Shown here: positions 57,461-60,134 of the stretch, one piece after another
Numbering within the stretch: the first letter of the stretch is position 1
Layout: every line of letters starts with the position of its first letter
Assembly (NCBI GenBank): GCA_015680685.1
Contig: MNCI01036718.1
Span: forward strand, 413,190 to 473,323
Length of the DNA: 60,134 bases
Direction: 5' to 3'
From: Gnetum montanum
Lineage: Eukaryota > Streptophyta > Gnetopsida > Gnetales > Gnetaceae
Made by a program: the position numbers and the translations under genes
Notes under the pieces: generated by a model
Databases searched by the model: none
What the model was told of the DNA's origin: nothing
What the model saw: the letters and a program-made list of their open reading frames with translations, nothing else

Positions 57461-57955
57461 AATGCTGAACTTAGATGACACAAAAGAAGTATGAACAACA
57501 AATCAATGTAGTAGAAATAAGAATGCTTAGATAGATGCTGAACATTATCAAAATGACAAAAGAAGCATAAACAACAAATCAACGTAGTAGAAATGAGAAT
57601 GCTTAGAATGTTTAGATGGATGGTGAATTAAACCACATAACATAGACATTGGAGGAAGACTTAGAGTAACTTTTATTTTAGATAAGTTACAAAAATGGTG
57701 GCTTAAATGGTTTTGGTATGTGCAAAGAAGAGTAGACAATAAGCCTATAAAAAAATATTGCTACATCACTGTTTGAGGAATGCCACCAAAAGGAAGATGA
57801 AACAAGATATTAGAAAAAAAATATTAGAGATAATATGAAGAAATTATATATAACCAAAAATCTAGCTCTTCATAGGGGCCAATGGCAAAAAACAATTTAT
57901 GTAACCAACCCCATTTTGTTGGGATAAGCTAAGATGATAATGATGACAATGTTTC
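57461..57955 (+). mobile_element. 3' end of an RTE-like LINE
   Basis: Plus-strand fragments follow the characteristic C-terminus of plant RTE-type ORFs. QQINVVEMRMLRMFRWM (57570-57620) stands for the VAEMRMLRWM motif. KWWLKWFWYVQRRVDNKP (about 57690-57745) stands for RLRWFGHVQRR. NLALHRGQWQKTIYVTNP (about 57860-57915) is followed by a stop. After it comes a GATGATAATGATGAC tail, like the short 3' repeats of RTE elements. Frames shift several times. A segment of about 75 bp with AACAACAAATCAATGTAGTA is duplicated in tandem (57477-57530 and 57554-57606). Only the 3' end is present, as expected for 5'-truncated LINE copies. Confidence 0.65.
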
Positions 57956-58545
57956 TGGTATGCTAACTTTATATGTAGAAATTATATACATATCTGCAAG
58001 TTTCATGCTATACTATGAACATATTTACAAGTTTCATCCTACACTTGATTGGATGTTGGATAATTACATGAATTTTAAGGTGATGGACAACAATCATATG
58101 TTAACAAGGTAGTGGTCATAGGCTAAAGTTCAAAGGAACTAAGTACATGCATGGTATAGAATGGCATGGTAGTGGCCAATTACATGGTCCCATATTTAAT
58201 TGCCATGCATGCACATTCAAACTTCCAACTCATAAGGGATCATCATTTAGATGCTTAATGCTCATCCTACCAAGGCAAGGTCTTGGGAGGATTTGTGGAT
58301 GAGTGCAAAGTCTAACCTCTTTTAAATGGCTATGCCTAGCCTCAAACCCAGGTATTATGACTTGAAAACAAGTACCATACCATCACTCCAAACTTCTAAG
58401 TGACATGAAATGAAATTCCTAAGTCACTTTGATAACATGCAGTAAATGGAAAAACCAAAGAATCTAAATATGCATTAATGTTAATCTTATGAAAAAAGGC
58501 TATATAATAGTACACTTTATTATGAAGTTGAAATTTAAAAGGATT
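57956..58545. other. No gene recognised
   Basis: AT-rich sequence between the LINE end and the gypsy fragment. A short minus frame (58656-58396) overlaps the start of the gypsy fragment and is a shadow. Confidence 0.45.
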
Positions 58546-58576
58546 AGGTGGGCATACAAATTTGTAATATTTAGGT

Positions 58577-59925
58577 GGGCAAGTACTTGGGCATAAGGTT
58601 TCACATGCAGGAATAGAGTTAGACCCAGATAAAATTAGGGTTATCCAAGGAATCACCCGTCAACCGAAAACTATCAAAGACATTCGGTCATTCCTTTGAC
58701 ACACTAGCTCCTATAGGATATTCATTGAGAACTTCTCCAAGATTTCCAAACCATTGGTAGAGCTAACAAAGAAGGACGTACCTTTTGAGTGGACCAGGGA
58801 ATGTGAATGAGCATTCCAAACCTTGAAATGAAAGCTAGTAGAAACTCCCATTCTATAAGCTCCTGACTAGTCCAGACCATTCCACATCATGACTGACGTG
58901 TCCAATTATGCATTAGGAGGCGTACTTACATAGTTAGATGACCAAAAATACCCTTACTACATCCACTGTGCAAGTAGAAGTATCGTCAGTGCACAACTTA
59001 ACTACACAACTACAGAGAAAGAATTAATGGCTATAGTGTTTACACTGGATAAGTTTAGGCACTATGTGTTAGGTTACAAAGTGTTCATCCACATGGATCA
59101 TAGTGCAATCTGGTTCCTCATGAACAAGCCAACGGTTAGCCCTTGTATTATACGATGGTTGGTAATTCTACAGAAGTTTGATCTAATAATGATCAATCGG
59201 AAAGGCATCGAGAACGTAGTTGCAGATCATTTATCTCAGTTGCGCTGGGATGGCAAAGAGGATGAATATGTAATGTCTGATCATTTTCCTGATGAAGCCC
59301 TCTTTGCCGATGTAGTGAATAACCAACTACCCACGGAGAAAAACTAGTATAGTAGCATTCTCACCTATCTCCTTACTCAACAAACACCACAGGAGCTAGA
59401 CCTTAGAAAGAAACAATAGTTTCTTCACAGAGCCAAGTACTTTATGGAGATCAATGGAAAACTTTACAAAGTGTGTCCTGATGGCTTGGATCAATGGTGC
59501 GTGCCCGAGGTAGACCAACTAAGAGTTCTCCAAGATGCTCATGAGGGCCCTTGTGGGGGGTTACTATGCGGGGAGATGAACGGCTATTAAGATCTTGCTT
59601 GTAGGATATTACTAGCCAACAGTATTTTGGGATGCCCATCAATTTGTCCGATCTTGTGAGTGCTATCAACGTGATGGAGGAATGACTACTAAAATGGAGG
59701 GTCTGCAACAATGGATTCAACCATTAGAACCCTTTGACATTTGGAGAATAGACTTTATGGGGCCCATTACACCAATGTCCAATGGAAAATCTTACATTGT
59801 AGTTATCGTAGACCATTTAACAAAATGAGCTGAAGCAGCTGTTGTTAAAGACTGCACATCATCTACAGCTGCAAGATTTGTGCAACAACAAATCATAAAT
59901 AGGTTTTGTGTGCCACGTGTGAAAC
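58577..59925 (+). pseudogene. Ty3/gypsy RT end-RNase H-integrase fragment
   Basis: The plus strand opens with the RT C-terminal piece LGHKVSHAGIELDPDKIRVI, QPKTIKDIRSFL and PFEWTRECE. RNase H follows: IMTDVSNYALGGVLT (first catalytic Asp), TEKELMAIVFTLDKFRHYVL (catalytic Glu), VFIHMDHSAIWFLMNK (Asp), and IRWLVILQKFDLIMINRKG..NVVADHLSQL; the open stretch is 59027-59347. The integrase zinc-finger region is HEGPCGG ... CECYQRDGGMTTKMEG, and the core is IQPLEPFDIWRIDFMGPITP and YIVVIVDHLTK. Similarity stops abruptly after RFCVPR near 59925. It is the same family as the 9819-22179 element, but with fewer stops, so it is probably younger. It supplies the RNase H missing there. Confidence 0.85.
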
Positions 59926-60134
59926 ACCGTGAAAATTGCAAGTCGGCCTCAGGCAAAGATTCGCAATTCCAGCAAGAACGCGCATCACATTTGTTCGAAG
60001 GACAGGTTTACGCTCTATTACACATGGCAGCATAATGAGCGTAATAAGCTTCAAGACAGTCGAAGGCAGAATTCAGAGAAGCACAACAGGTCAGCACTTT
60101 TTCTTGCAATACATGGATAACTTGTCTTTACGCT
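59926..60134. other. Unassigned sequence after the gypsy breakpoint
   Basis: The composition is less AT-rich (for example GTGAAAATTGCAAGTCGGCC). A 63-codon plus frame at 59929-60120 has no recognised domain. It could be the edge of another element or host DNA that continues past the window. Confidence 0.35.

Overview
The window looks like nuclear DNA from a land plant with a large, AT-rich, retrotransposon-dominated genome, probably a gymnosperm (conifer-type). This is inferred from spliced plant genes (a GH3 auxin-amido synthetase and a TIR immune gene), deeply decayed nested LTR elements, and plant L1-type and RTE-type LINEs. No species can be named from the sequence alone. Two N characters (28003 and 48832) and a long C-homopolymer show this is draft sequence, so single-base lesions should be read with that in mind.

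Bases 1 to about 44,000 are almost entirely transposable elements, mostly nested and broken. From left to right: a Ty3/gypsy element (minus strand) entering from the left edge, with its tRNA-Asp-type primer site at 137-155; a bounded Copia-type element at 1090-5262 with matching 5-bp target duplications; a decayed gag fragment, primer site and LTR of the same gypsy family (about 6.6-8.7 kb) carrying two tRNA-derived SINEs; a 12.4-kb gypsy element on the minus strand (9819-22179) with LTRs, gag, protease, RT, integrase and an extra 3' coding segment; a long-LTR gypsy element (22250-35785) whose 5' LTR was split by a LINE ORF1 fragment and by a 6.2-kb gag-only gypsy element (24434-30644), and whose short interior holds two more SINEs; and an L1-type LINE ORF2 (about 37.74-43.83 kb) interrupted by a Copia element (37902-41180).

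Bases 44,000 to 52,600 are the gene island. A group II GH3 gene (minus strand, four exons, 48972-52315) is complete in outline but carries one in-frame stop and one single-base frameshift. Its 3' flank and part of its last exon were duplicated about 4.5 kb away (44077-45876), and that copy was later split by a 962-bp terminal-inverted-repeat element with an 8-bp target duplication. Between the two GH3 copies lies a two-exon TIR-only immune receptor-like gene (46233-47595, plus strand) that stops where a nucleotide-binding domain would normally begin. A truncated Copia fragment (RNase H end, polypurine tract, LTR) abuts the breakpoint of the GH3 duplication.

Bases 52,600 to 60,134 are mostly non-coding: short tandem duplications, a 57-bp minisatellite, the 3' end of an RTE-like LINE, and a gypsy RNase H/integrase fragment that ends abruptly near 59,925.

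Apart from the TIR gene and possibly the GH3 gene, nothing here looks like an intact protein gene. No CRISPR arrays, rRNA or tRNA genes were seen. I found no convincing wholly new system. The most original signals are the GH3 duplication around a TIR-only gene, the 962-bp inverted-repeat element, the SINE family, and the extra 3' coding segment of the 12.4-kb gypsy element.
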